Of a DNA stretch of 64,000 nt, positions 55,238 to 64,000 are shown piece after piece. Numbering within the stretch: position 1 is the first letter of the stretch; each line of letters starts with the position of its first letter. The DNA comes from QQVM01 sp035341855 (GTDB lineage Bacteria; Bacteroidota; Bacteroidia; AKYH767-A; 2013-40CM-41-45), in NCBI GenBank assembly GCA_035341855.1, contig DAOQWA010000001.1, positions 124,001 through 188,000 on the forward strand, read 5' to 3'. The notes beneath the pieces were generated by a model, which ran no database searches, was not told the origin of the DNA, and worked only from the letters and a program-made list of their open reading frames with translations. Made by a program: the position numbers and the translations under genes.

Positions 55238-57604
55238 ATGAACTTTCAAAAAACTCCATTTATAATTTTGTGTCTGGTATTCATTTCTACACTGCACAGT
55301 CGGGCACAAACGCTCACCCAAAGCATCCGCGGAAATGTTGTTGATATAATTTCACAATCAAAGCTCTCCTTTTCAACGATCACACTTTTAAACTCAGATC
55401 CACTGATTGGCACGGTAGCAGATATCGATGGACACTTTGAATTAAAGAATATACCGGTCGGAAAACAGAGTTTAAAGATCACATGCCTTGGCTACAAAGA
55501 ACAAATCATTCCAAATATTGTTGTCAGTTCAGGGAAAGAAGTAGTCTTAACTATTACTCTTGAAGAAATTGCTATTCAAGGGAAAGAAGTTGTGATCACA
55601 GATAACATTGATAAAAATAATGCACTGAATGAGTTTAGTACAATAAGTACCCGCAACTTTTCGGTTGAAGAAACTCAAAAATATGCAGCAGCAGTGAATG
55701 ATCCGGCAAGAATGTCAACTGCATTTGCAGGTGTCATTTCTACTGATGACGGGAACAACACCATAGCTATTCGAGGCAATTCTCCTAATGGCTTGCTCTG
55801 GAGAATGGAAGGAGTGGAAATTCCAAACCCGAATCACTTCAGCAGTGTTGGAACTTCAGGAGGTGGTATATCAATCCTTAGTTCTCAACTTCTGACAAAT
55901 TCTGATTTCCTCACCGGTGCATTTGCGGCTGAGTATGGTAATGCTTTATCAGGTGTATTTGATATGAAGCTTAGAAAAGGTAATAACCAAAAAAGTGAAA
56001 GAACAATTCAATTAGGCGTGCTGGGAACAGATCTTGCACTTGAAGGACCTATTAAAAATGGTTATAAAGGCTCCTATCTTATTAATTATCGCTATTCAAC
56101 ATTATCGATGCTTAATAAAATTGGTGTAGAGCTTGGCGGTGCCACAACAACCTTTCAAGACCTTTCATTCAATGTCTTTCTTCCCACCTCTAATCTTGGA
56201 ACCTTCTCACTCTTTGGTTTTGGCGGTTTAAGTAAGCAATACGATTCAGCAGATAGAGATTCGACTAAATGGGAAAGTGATTATGATCGCTACGACTGGA
56301 ATTTCAAATCGAACAGTGGGGCTACCGGTCTATCTCATTTTACTCAACTTTCAAAGCAATCGTATTTAAAGTCCACTATTCTACTTTCCGGAACAAGAAA
56401 GTATTATCAGGAAGCAAAACTCGACAATGTCTACAAAGAAAGGTCACAAGGAGGAGATAAATACGATGAAAATAAAATTTCAATTAATTCAGTATTCACC
56501 AAAAAATTTAACGCAAGGAATAGTATAAAAACCGGAGTTATCTTGAATAAGCAATACTTTGATCTGTTCAGAAATTCTATAAATGAAAGCACTCAACAAA
56601 TTGAAACCAATATCGATCAAAAAGGAACGGGTGTCACTCTCCAAACATTTGCACAATGGAATTATAAGATGACAGAAAAACTAACACTCAATACAGGTAT
56701 CCATTCATTAGGTTTTATTGATAACAATACATTCAGTATTGAACCAAGGGTCTCACTAAAATACGACTTTAAATCTTCTCAATCGATCAGTATTGGATAT
56801 GGCTTGCACCAACAAACTCAACCAATTGGGGTATACTATGCGCTACAATATTCAGAAAGCGGAAATGCAATTCAGCCAAATCGGGATCTGGGTTTTTCAA
56901 AATCACAACATTTTGTTGCTGCGTATGATCGAGCCCTGAATGAACATACGAGAATCAAATTGGAGGGATATTACCAATACTTATATGATATCCCAATCAG
57001 CACTGACTCTTCTGACACATTCAGCATGCTTAACAATGAAAATGAATATGCAACAATAGCACTAACAAATGATGGGAAAGGAAGAAACTATGGATTGGAA
57101 TTGACTGTGGAGCAGTTTCTTCATAATAATTTCTACTATCTGCTGTCGGGCTCTTTGTACAATTCTGAATACAGAGCGGCAAACAATCATTGGTACAATA
57201 CAAGATACAACGGAAAGTATGCACTTAGCTTTACGGCAGGAAAAGAGTTTAATACCGGCAAAGCGTTTGGCAATAGAATTATTGGCATCAATATAAAGTC
57301 GGTATTCTCAGGAGGTTTGCGTAGTACGCCTATTGACTATAACTTATCTGTTCAAAATGGCAAGACAGAATATGTAGAGTCTCAAGCCTATAGTCAAAAG
57401 GCAAAAGATTACTTCAGAATAGACACGAAACTTTCTGTTAAGAGAAATCGACCAAAAAGTACGACGACATGGAGTCTTGATCTTCAAAATGCAACTAACA
57501 GAAAGAATATTTACGGGGAATACTATGAGCCTAGCACAGGTGAAACCAAAACTATTTATCAAGCGCCATTGATTCCGGTATTAAGTTACAGAATAGATTT
57601 CTAA
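55238..57604 (+). CDS. TonB-dependent outer-membrane receptor with CarboxypepD_reg domain
   Basis: A 788-residue outer-membrane transporter. I start it at the ATG at 55238, giving a signal peptide (MNFQKTPFIILCLVFISTLH) that ends near SRAQ; the frame stays open upstream to a non-ATG start at 55148, but those 30 residues are polar and would displace the signal. A CarboxypepD_reg-like domain (about 25-105: IRGNVVDIISQSKLSFSTIT) is followed by a plug-like domain (about 120-260: AIRGNSPNGLLWRMEGVEI) and a long beta-barrel region that ends with alternating aromatic strands. No STN domain is present, unlike receptors that signal themselves to FecR. The substrate is unknown. It is probably cotranscribed with the DUF2807 gene. 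Confidence 0.9.
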   Translation: MNFQKTPFIILCLVFISTLHSRAQTLTQSIRGNVVDIISQSKLSFSTITLLNSDPLIGTVADIDGHFELKNIPVGKQSLKITCLGYKEQIIPNIVVSSGKEVVLTITLEEIAIQGKEVVITDNIDKNNALNEFSTISTRNFSVEETQKYAAAVNDPARMSTAFAGVISTDDGNNTIAIRGNSPNGLLWRMEGVEIPNPNHFSSVGTSGGGISILSSQLLTNSDFLTGAFAAEYGNALSGVFDMKLRKGNNQKSERTIQLGVLGTDLALEGPIKNGYKGSYLINYRYSTLSMLNKIGVELGGATTTFQDLSFNVFLPTSNLGTFSLFGFGGLSKQYDSADRDSTKWESDYDRYDWNFKSNSGATGLSHFTQLSKQSYLKSTILLSGTRKYYQEAKLDNVYKERSQGGDKYDENKISINSVFTKKFNARNSIKTGVILNKQYFDLFRNSINESTQQIETNIDQKGTGVTLQTFAQWNYKMTEKLTLNTGIHSLGFIDNNTFSIEPRVSLKYDFKSSQSISIGYGLHQQTQPIGVYYALQYSESGNAIQPNRDLGFSKSQHFVAAYDRALNEHTRIKLEGYYQYLYDIPISTDSSDTFSMLNNENEYATIALTNDGKGRNYGLELTVEQFLHNNFYYLLSGSLYNSEYRAANNHWYNTRYNGKYALSFTAGKEFNTGKAFGNRIIGINIKSVFSGGLRSTPIDYNLSVQNGKTEYVESQAYSQKAKDYFRIDTKLSVKRNRPKSTTTWSLDLQNATNRKNIYGEYYEPSTGETKTIYQAPLIPVLSYRIDF

Positions 57605-57704
57605 TCGGACGATCGCACAAATTAATTGTCTCCGCCAAGAGCTGACTAGATAAAGTACTACAACTCCTCCTCTATAGTTGACTTAAATTGCCAAAATATG
57701 CACA

Positions 57705-57761
57705 GGGGAGTTTTAATCAAATATAGATTGGCTTACACTATTTATTTGGTTCAAACTCCCC
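57705..57761. repeat. Imperfect 19-base inverted repeat
   Basis: Bases 57705-57723 (starting GGGGAGTTT) match the reverse complement of 57743-57761 (ending AAACTCCCC) at 17 of 19 positions, with a 19-base loop. No T-run follows on either strand, so it is not an obvious terminator. Confidence 0.6.
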
Positions 57762-57861
57762 AAAAACACTTCACCAATCTATTCAATACCATATTTAAAT
57801 TTCCTTTAGAACCGCACTCACGAAAACTTATTCTTGTAGAACTTGCCACCCCTTAAATATT

Positions 57862-58011
57862 TCAAGTTTCATCCTTTACCGAAAGAATTTTTCCACCCCT
57901 GACATTAATATAAAATGCATTGGGAGAATTATCAATGATAATTTGAGATGGTGGCCAAAAATCTACCTGTTGAATCACATAATTAAACCTTATAAGCTCA
58001 GGTAAAAGCAT
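57862..58011 (-). other. Possible small gene or remnant of a gene end
   Basis: An ATG-started minus-strand frame of 49 codons with protein-like composition: MLLPELIRFNYVIQQVD, FWPPSQIIIDNS, FYINVRGGKILSVKDET. The frame is open a further ten codons upstream (CWYFNSLYCK) without an ATG. It has no signal peptide and I recognise no family. It could be a real small protein, the degraded C-terminal end of a lost gene, or chance. Confidence 0.2.
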
Positions 58012-58258
58012 TTTGCAATAAAGACTGTTAAAGTACCAACATTAATTTACAAATTAGCACAGAGTCTTCGGGTCACTTTATTTCAAACAATCTACTCTCA
58101 AAAAGTGTATAAATTTTGCTACAAATTATTCTCAATTTTTTTCGAAGAACTATCATACAGCGATAAACCAGAATTAGGTTTTACTTAATATCAAAAGCAA
58201 ATGATAAAATTATTATTAAGGCGTACAATAGAATTTGTTATCGATGGCTCTGAAACTT

Positions 58259-60007
58259 TTAATTTAATTTTAGAAGCATAGATCTCGCAATGATATCTGA
58301 CTCATTCGTCACACTGAGCCAATAAACTCCATCCTCGAATGTCGAAATATCTACCGAAAACAATTTATTCGTGACCTTTTCTGACTTCAGGCATCTACCA
58401 TTCATATCCATGATATAATAATTTGAACTGCCGGAAAAGAGACCATCATTATTGAAATTAATCTTAAATTTTCCAGCAGAGGGATTTGGCGAAACAGCAA
58501 TTAACTCACCTCTGTTACGAATTACAGGAACTCCGATAGAAAGTCCAATTTTGGCTATGAATACATCTTCCATTCCGGATGTTGACAATGGGATACCTCC
58601 AAAGGAGCCATTTGATGTTTGGATTTTACCGGTAAAACAAGCAGAGTAAATGCCTGAAACTGCAATATCATAACCTTCATCATTTTCGATAGGTATTACA
58701 GAAGAACCCGGAGCATTGCCTGCTTTATCCCAAACAATTTTATTTCCGGACTCATCTAATATTATAAAAAAAGCTTCTTTTCCATTTCCATCAGGCTGAA
58801 GAACATCTAATCCGAATTCCAATTGTTGATCAAAATCTCCGGTTCCATACACATTATGTGTATCATCAACATCTAGTCCATTTACAGAGCTGATTCCGTC
58901 AGGGCCAATGTCCACACCAAAGATGTCATTCCATGTCCTTGTACTTACATCATAATCTAAGCGAAGAATAAAACCATCGAATTCACCCGCTAAACCAGCT
59001 GAAGGAATCGTATTGTTGTCAAGAACCAAACCAGGGGAGTCGAACTTGCCACCAATATAAATATGATCAGTATCAGAAGCAGCAATATTCAAGGCAAAAT
59101 CTTTAATGGTTCCGCCATAAGCTCTGGCGTTTAATAAACGTCCGGCATCATCGAAACCGGCTATAAAAATATCTTCATGCATACTGTTGACACTTGTGAT
59201 GTCCACTGAGTCAGAAATAAAGTCTGTAAAGGTCATCTTATTCGTCACATCTCCGGTCAAGAAAATATACTTGTCTTCAAGAATACATAAGTCTTTAATA
59301 TGACCTCTTCCGGTTCCCGCTCCAAAATCAGCAGCAAAGCCGGCCCAATTGATAGAGCCGGTACTAGAATTAAATTGTGAAACAAAAAGCTTATCAGATG
59401 GTCCATTAATCCGAATCGAATCTCCATTATCATAAAAGAAAAAAAACTGAAGCTCACCGGCAACGTAAACATTTCCACTGTGATCAGAATTTACAGAAGT
59501 CGCTTTAGAAACGTTTGTAAATGCACCTGATCCATGATTGAAGTATCGACCATATATAAAATGACCGCTTGAGTCTAATTTAATGAGATAAGGACCATCC
59601 CAATTTATCCCCTGGTAAGAATTAAGAATTGTGATTGTGTCAGCAGGTCCAATAAAGGTGACCCCATTAGTACTACCATAACCAACAAGGTAAATGTTAT
59701 TCTGGTCATCAGTGCAAATATCATTCAATTCCTCTGCAATAATATTTGCAGACCAATTCAAATTGGCTCCGGAATACTTTGCAATTGCTGTGCTGTTCAC
59801 GATCCCTTCGAGATAAACTGTTGAATCAAGCGATACCGATCCGGAGTATTCTATCAATATCACAGATGCACCTGAATTATCCAATGCTATCTTCTTTCCC
59901 CATTGATTATCTGTCCCTCCTACAGATTCTGCAGAATAAATAACAATTTGCGAACACAGAATATTTACATAAAACAGAAGCGCTAAAGAAGCGAGGAGTT
60001 TTTTCAT
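58259..60007 (-). CDS. Secreted beta-propeller-like protein with type A T9SS domain
   Basis: A 582-residue exported protein. The signal peptide (MKKLLASLALLFYVNILCSQ) is followed by repeated segments of the SBBP/propeller type: LDNSGASVILIEYSG, DDQNNIYLVGYGS, LDSSGHFIYGRYF, DHSGNVYVAGEL, ASDTDHIYIGGKF, DDTHNVYGTGDFDQQL. Each blade is about 50-60 residues. The C-terminal 80 residues, from LIAVSPNPSAGKFKI to DGVYWLSV, are a type A T9SS tail. It is similar in build to the protein at 26614-28386. No enzyme motif was seen. It is divergent from the gene at 60232. Confidence 0.86.
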   Translation of the reverse strand: MKKLLASLALLFYVNILCSQIVIYSAESVGGTDNQWGKKIALDNSGASVILIEYSGSVSLDSTVYLEGIVNSTAIAKYSGANLNWSANIIAEELNDICTDDQNNIYLVGYGSTNGVTFIGPADTITILNSYQGINWDGPYLIKLDSSGHFIYGRYFNHGSGAFTNVSKATSVNSDHSGNVYVAGELQFFFFYDNGDSIRINGPSDKLFVSQFNSSTGSINWAGFAADFGAGTGRGHIKDLCILEDKYIFLTGDVTNKMTFTDFISDSVDITSVNSMHEDIFIAGFDDAGRLLNARAYGGTIKDFALNIAASDTDHIYIGGKFDSPGLVLDNNTIPSAGLAGEFDGFILRLDYDVSTRTWNDIFGVDIGPDGISSVNGLDVDDTHNVYGTGDFDQQLEFGLDVLQPDGNGKEAFFIILDESGNKIVWDKAGNAPGSSVIPIENDEGYDIAVSGIYSACFTGKIQTSNGSFGGIPLSTSGMEDVFIAKIGLSIGVPVIRNRGELIAVSPNPSAGKFKINFNNDGLFSGSSNYYIMDMNGRCLKSEKVTNKLFSVDISTFEDGVYWLSVTNESDIIARSMLLKLN

Positions 60008-60231
60008 AACTTTTGATTTATTATCCGATTAAACTTCAATCTGCTTTAAATTTAATATTTTTTTCTTAAATATTTTCCGGCTGATAAAGATCATCTATTT
60101 ACATCACAAAAGGCCACTTTTTTAACATAACTCAGATCCTGAAAAGAAAACAAACTGCAATTTTAACAACTCTAAAACAATTTTTATGCAAATATAAAAG
60201 TGTGAAACAAGATTTTTTATTAATTTACAGT

Positions 60232-61410
60232 ATGAGATATATCTTGTACGTTATACTATTTTTATTGCCGTTGCATTCAATCGGACAAAGCAAACCTTTT
60301 GCTATCTGGGAAGATAACATGACTTCAGACTATTGGTTTGTTTCTATAGATGCACTCACAGGTGTAAAAACTAATATTAATTCTATTCCCGGCTTGAATG
60401 CATTTGTCTCAGGAAACAACACAACTATAAATACTGATCTTCAGCTATACCACTTTATGGGCTTGAGTGGGACTGACATTAAATATTATACAATAGATAT
60501 TTTCACCGGCAATGTAATTTCCAGTCCTGTTATAACAGACAATATAGTTGGGATACATTATAATTGTAATGATTCAATGTATTATGGACTGCGAGAAATA
60601 AGCAATGCATATGATTTGATTCGATTGGACCCACTTTCCGGAACCATCACCTCCATTGCTCCCGTCAATGGGATCATCGGATATATTGCAGAGACTTTTA
60701 GTTTTAATCCGAAAGAGGAGCTGTTAAGTTTCGCTGTTATTACAGGAGCGAATGCGTTTCTCAGGTCATATTCTACGAGAAGCGGATTGTTTGTACACAA
60801 CAATATATTCAACGACAATGTCACTGCTCACAAATATAGCTGTGCCGATTCATCATTATATGGTCTATGGGAAGATGCAGGTGTTTACAAGTTTGAAAGA
60901 ATCAATCTTTCAACCGGGACACATTCAACTGTACATGTTTTGTCAGGTGTTACTCCCGGCTATGTTTTTGAATCTGCCAGCATGAATTCAAACGGGATCT
61001 TTGTTTACCGGGGCTTCGATGGGACGAACAATACATCTATTATAAGTATAAATGCAACGACCGGTAATGTACTCAATGTAGTAAACACTTCAGACAACGC
61101 TGTTGGATTTGAAGAAAGAGACTGTTGTTATAACAGTTTGAACACAAATATAACTCTACTGAAGGATAATGAATTATTTAGAGTGTCTCCTTCTCCCTTT
61201 ACCGATAAACTCAAAATTGAATCAGCACTTGATATAAGTGAAGTTATTCTTTATTCACTTGATGGTAAAATACTATTCGAACACAGACCTAATACAAGTA
61301 GTGAAACTTTATCTTTTTCAACTCCCAATTTAGAACAAGGAGCCTATATCCTAAAGATTAGTTTTTTAAACGGCCAGAGGGGCAGTCAAAAATTAATCAA
61401 GTGTTATTGA
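60232..61410 (+). CDS. Secreted propeller-like protein with type A T9SS domain
   Basis: A 392-residue exported protein. I chose the ATG at 60232 because MRYILYVILFLLPLHSIGQ is a good signal peptide; the frame begins ten codons earlier at a GTG. The middle contains repeats of about 60-70 residues with the pattern W-D/E, then IDALTGVKTNI, IDIFTGNVISS, LDPLSGTITSI, INLSTGTHSTV, INATTGNVLNV, which suggest a small beta-propeller. The last 75 residues (FRVSPSPFTDKLKI to QGAYILKIS) form a type A T9SS tail, with SPSP in place of the usual YPNP. Function unknown. Divergent from the propeller gene at 58259-60007. Confidence 0.83.
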   Translation: MRYILYVILFLLPLHSIGQSKPFAIWEDNMTSDYWFVSIDALTGVKTNINSIPGLNAFVSGNNTTINTDLQLYHFMGLSGTDIKYYTIDIFTGNVISSPVITDNIVGIHYNCNDSMYYGLREISNAYDLIRLDPLSGTITSIAPVNGIIGYIAETFSFNPKEELLSFAVITGANAFLRSYSTRSGLFVHNNIFNDNVTAHKYSCADSSLYGLWEDAGVYKFERINLSTGTHSTVHVLSGVTPGYVFESASMNSNGIFVYRGFDGTNNTSIISINATTGNVLNVVNTSDNAVGFEERDCCYNSLNTNITLLKDNELFRVSPSPFTDKLKIESALDISEVILYSLDGKILFEHRPNTSSETLSFSTPNLEQGAYILKISFLNGQRGSQKLIKCY

Positions 61411-61532
61411 GTTTCTACCGATAATCGAAATTATTTATTTAATGATAAAAGCTCAGCCAACTGAATGACTTCTATTTAACTATAGTTCCGGCAATGCGGT
61501 CAATTTTCAATCCTGAAAACTCTTAAATACGA

Positions 61533-62759
61533 CTATTCAATTTTATACAAGCGACCTTCATCGGTTATGACATATAGCTCTCCATTAAATCCTTGCACGA
61601 TATCCCGAAAACGCTGACCCTCATTTTCCAACAATCGCTCTTCTCCAACCACAATATTATTTTCAATAATTAACCTTGCAATATGACTGCTATTCAATCC
61701 ACAGATGAACAAATTATTCTCCCATTCAGAAATTTTTCCATTATGGTAAAATGTCATTCCACTTGGAGATAAAACGGGATCCCAATAATAAACCGGTTGT
61801 TCCAGGTTTTTCATCTGTGTCTGACCATTTCCAACGAGACTTCCGTTATACTCTATTCCATAACTAATCAGCGGCCATCCATAATTTTTTCCTGCTTGTA
61901 TCAGGTTCAATTCATCTCCGCCTCTCGGGCCAAATTCATTAGCCCAAAGCTCCTTGCTGACCGGATGAATGGCCAAACCTTGAACATTTCTATGCCCATA
62001 GGAAAATATTTCAGGTAATACATCCGGTTTGTTGATAAAAGGATTTCTATCTGCGGGCTTTCCATCTGTTGTGATCCTGACGATCTTACCTAATGCTGAA
62101 TTCAATTTCTGAGCCTGTGGTCTGGTTTCACGATCAGAACGCTCACCTGTACTCACAAATAAATTGCCATTCCTATCAAAAATAATCCTTGAGCCGTAAT
62201 GCAAAACCCCATCATACTCAGGTAATGCTCTATATATTACTTTAGCATTTTCAATGTTCTTCTCATCATCTGATAGTCTTCCTTTTCCCACGGCTGTCAC
62301 ATTGCCGGATTTACCTTTCTCTGAAAATGTCCAATAAACGATCCTATTTTGTTTAAACTGTGGATCAACAGTCAGGCCCAATAGTCCGCCTTGTCCATTA
62401 CTATTCACTTGAGGTAATCCGGAAATTTCTTGACCGATAGTGCCACTAGACGTAACAATTCTCATGTTGCCTTGCTTCTCGGTAATCAACAATCTACCAT
62501 CAGGAAGCAAAGCAATTCCCCATGGTCTATTCAAACCTTCAGATAAAATGCTAACAGAATATTGAGCTTGGGTCTTTACTGCTCTAATCCGTGTTTGCCC
62601 TTTAAAGGCTGGAGAGAAATCAGAATTAGCTTTTCTATTTTCTACAGATTCACTGATTGAATCGTTTGGAAAATCAGAAACATCAGATGAGGATCGGTTT
62701 GCACATGAAAATATTATCTGCGCTAATACTAAGATAAATCCGGTGATTGCTCTATTCAT
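61533..62759 (-). CDS. PQQ-dependent sugar dehydrogenase-like lipoprotein (soluble aldose dehydrogenase family)
   Basis: A 408-residue exported enzyme of the glucose/sorbosone dehydrogenase family, which oxidises aldoses with PQQ. I chose the ATG at 62759 since it gives a lipoprotein signal with lipobox IFSC (cysteine at residue 19); the frame extends 12 codons to a TTG. The six-bladed propeller shows GLNRPWGIALLPDGRLLITEK, QGGLLGLTVDPQF, LHYGSRIIFD, STGERSD, YGHRNVQGLAIHP, WANEFGPRGGDELN and YGWPLISYG, all typical of the family. The conserved histidine in YGHRN matches the active-site position (inferred from the family). It follows the ThuA gene by 77 bases on the same strand; ThuA and this dehydrogenase are often neighbours or fused in this phylum. 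Confidence 0.9.
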   Translation of the reverse strand: MNRAITGFILVLAQIIFSCANRSSSDVSDFPNDSISESVENRKANSDFSPAFKGQTRIRAVKTQAQYSVSILSEGLNRPWGIALLPDGRLLITEKQGNMRIVTSSGTIGQEISGLPQVNSNGQGGLLGLTVDPQFKQNRIVYWTFSEKGKSGNVTAVGKGRLSDDEKNIENAKVIYRALPEYDGVLHYGSRIIFDRNGNLFVSTGERSDRETRPQAQKLNSALGKIVRITTDGKPADRNPFINKPDVLPEIFSYGHRNVQGLAIHPVSKELWANEFGPRGGDELNLIQAGKNYGWPLISYGIEYNGSLVGNGQTQMKNLEQPVYYWDPVLSPSGMTFYHNGKISEWENNLFICGLNSSHIARLIIENNIVVGEERLLENEGQRFRDIVQGFNGELYVITDEGRLYKIE

Positions 62760-62836
62760 GGTTTCTATTTTTAACTGTGATGTTAAAAAAAACAACCTTA
62801 ATATTTCTAATAACGAGGGTAAATATAGTTCATATT

Positions 62837-63931
62837 TTAAAATCCAATTTTTATAAACTTACCTAAATAAATATTACTTGAATTCAAATACTGAATAAAA
62901 TACAGTCCGTCATCCAGATCTGTTATAGATATCCCAAGATCCAATGTGTCAACATCACGGGAAACAAGAGTAGTTCCATGTGAATTTCTTACTAACAGAC
63001 GACCGGAGCCAAGTTGATTATTTGAACTGATATGGACAATATCATTTGCCGGATTTGGAAAAATATTTAAGCCCCGATCCTGATAAAAATACTCCAAACC
63101 GGATGTTTGCTCTGTACACCAGATTACGGCATTGGACATCAGTTTATAGAATAATGTATCGCTTGAGTAATTTGACACAGCATGTCCCAATGAAGTATAA
63201 AACACTCTAGCACCTCCCGGGTGATACTTAATCCATGTAACAGCTCTGGAAGAATCATAACTATTCACCTGCATATTAGGGCCTATTGTTTGCTCTACCT
63301 TTTGAATGACGATGTTGGACGAATCAAAGTATCCATTCTCCCAATAATAATATTCTTCAGTTTTTTGCCACGGGTCAGGAATTCCTGTTATAACCGGATG
63401 GATGAATGTATGATAAACACCATAAACCGGAGTTCCGGAAACATGATTCGGATTCTGCTGAACACTTGCACCAAGCATTTCAGCATACCAGTCCCAAGCT
63501 CCTGTATTTGCTCCATTGGCCGAGGAGTGTCTGTAAGTATCACTTGCCGCATGAATACCTATAAAAGAACCTCCGTCTGCGATGTATTGTTCGAAATTTT
63601 GCTTTTGCAGTGAATCAAGTATGCCATCCCCGGATGTATTTGAAAAAATGATCAGGTCATAATTTTGAAGCGATGCCGGCGAATTAAAATTCTGACCTGT
63701 GCTGTCATCATCGATAACACATCCCAGTTGAGTAGCTATTTGCTGAAACATGAATAGCGAAACAGAACGGGTTTGGTGATCATACCCTGAGGTTTCAGTA
63801 TAATGTAAAATACGATTTTGAGAGTACGATAAAATACTTATGAATAAACTACAAAAGAATATGATACACGCGGGCAAGGCTTTTAATTGGGCAAATTGTG
63901 TCCTTGGCTCTATTGTGAAAAAGGCGTGCAT
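62837..63931 (-). CDS. ThuA-domain secreted protein with type A T9SS domain
   Basis: A 364-residue exported protein. After an N-terminal signal (about 1-38, ending SYSQ) comes a ThuA domain of about 210 residues: ILHYTETSGYDHQTRS, NYDLIIFSNTSGD, GGSFIGIHAASDTYRHS, WYAEMLGASVQQNP, HVSGTPVYG, YHPGGARVFYTSLGHA. ThuA has a glutamine-amidotransferase-like fold and is linked to trehalose or sugar use, but the reaction of most members is not known. A type A T9SS tail (LNIFPNPANDIVHI to DGLYFIQYL) follows, so it is released or surface-bound. The PQQ-type dehydrogenase gene is 77 bases downstream. The start is the ATG at 63931; an internal start would lose part of the signal. Confidence 0.9.
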   Translation of the reverse strand: MHAFFTIEPRTQFAQLKALPACIIFFCSLFISILSYSQNRILHYTETSGYDHQTRSVSLFMFQQIATQLGCVIDDDSTGQNFNSPASLQNYDLIIFSNTSGDGILDSLQKQNFEQYIADGGSFIGIHAASDTYRHSSANGANTGAWDWYAEMLGASVQQNPNHVSGTPVYGVYHTFIHPVITGIPDPWQKTEEYYYWENGYFDSSNIVIQKVEQTIGPNMQVNSYDSSRAVTWIKYHPGGARVFYTSLGHAVSNYSSDTLFYKLMSNAVIWCTEQTSGLEYFYQDRGLNIFPNPANDIVHISSNNQLGSGRLLVRNSHGTTLVSRDVDTLDLGISITDLDDGLYFIQYLNSSNIYLGKFIKIGF

Positions 63932-64000
63932 ACATAAAGATAATATTTATCAAGGATTTTCACTCTAAAAATATTAACCTGCAACTAATTGATCATTGCC

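Larger units (their letters stand above)
57605..58258. other. Intergenic region with a possible gene remnant and an imperfect inverted repeat
   Basis: About 650 bases between convergent genes. It contains the 19-base inverted repeat at 57705-57761 and a minus-strand frame at 57862-58011, both described separately. No RNA gene was seen. Confidence 0.4.

Noticed and set aside
58201..58281. Plus-strand ATG frame of 26 codons (MIKLLLRRTIEFVIDGSE)
   Set aside because: Too short, and overlaps the 3' end of the propeller gene on the other strand.
63221..63613. Plus-strand frame of 130 codons
   Set aside because: Antisense to the ThuA domain, which has strong family motifs.

Overview
The window comes from a draft scaffold of an AT-rich member of the Bacteroidota. 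The evidence is ten proteins with type A T9SS sorting tails and one with a type B (gliding-associated) tail, a FecI/FecR sigma/anti-sigma pair, a CarboxypepD_reg-type TonB receptor, a LytTR regulator and PKD, SprB-like and CotH architectures. Two runs of N show that the scaffold was joined from contigs. I saw no tRNA, rRNA, CRISPR array or insertion sequence.

Layout. 1-9.9 kb: a giant PKD adhesin, a type II NADH dehydrogenase, a DbpA-like RNA helicase, a small T9SS cargo and a DUF502 membrane protein. 9.9-22.5 kb: three large or mid-size secreted proteins (CUB/Fn3 type, Ig-repeat/dockerin type, and one split by a false gap) around release factor 3. 22.7-26.3 kb: housekeeping genes (RecQ, DUF493, S4 protein). 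26.6-33.2 kb: secreted propeller and CotH/LTD/PKD proteins, a lipoprotein and a DUF4332 protein. 33.3-48.5 kb: a signalling region with a hybrid histidine kinase, then a tightly packed minus-strand cluster of histidine kinase, membrane STAND-WD40 NTPase, three consecutive DGGY-type propeller proteins and a TPR/beta-barrel protein, plus a LytTR regulator and a cNMP-binding SpoIIE phosphatase. 48.6-49.9 kb: a PNGase F-related secreted protein. 50.9-57.6 kb: sigma factor, FecR anti-sigma, an STN-domain protein with LA_2272-like repeats, a DUF2807 lipoprotein and a TonB receptor. 58.3-64 kb: two more T9SS cargos, a PQQ-type sugar dehydrogenase and a ThuA protein.

How the genes work together. The clearest system is the sigma region. 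The sequence TAGGGGT-N13-GTTGTCTT occurs upstream of the sigma gene (50827-50854) and, with the same 13-base spacing, upstream of the DUF2807 gene (54306-54333). This predicts one autoregulated regulon. Its STN signalling domain sits on a repeat protein rather than on the TonB receptor. The second candidate system is the 36.1-46.1 kb cluster, which joins intracellular sensing (kinase, STAND NTPase) to exported propellers and an outer-membrane protein.

Assembly notes. The 100-N gap at 22236-22335 is flanked by an exact 55-base duplicate; collapsing the duplicate restores one intact gene. The 10-N gap at 40712-40721 splits another gene, and its true length should be a multiple of three.
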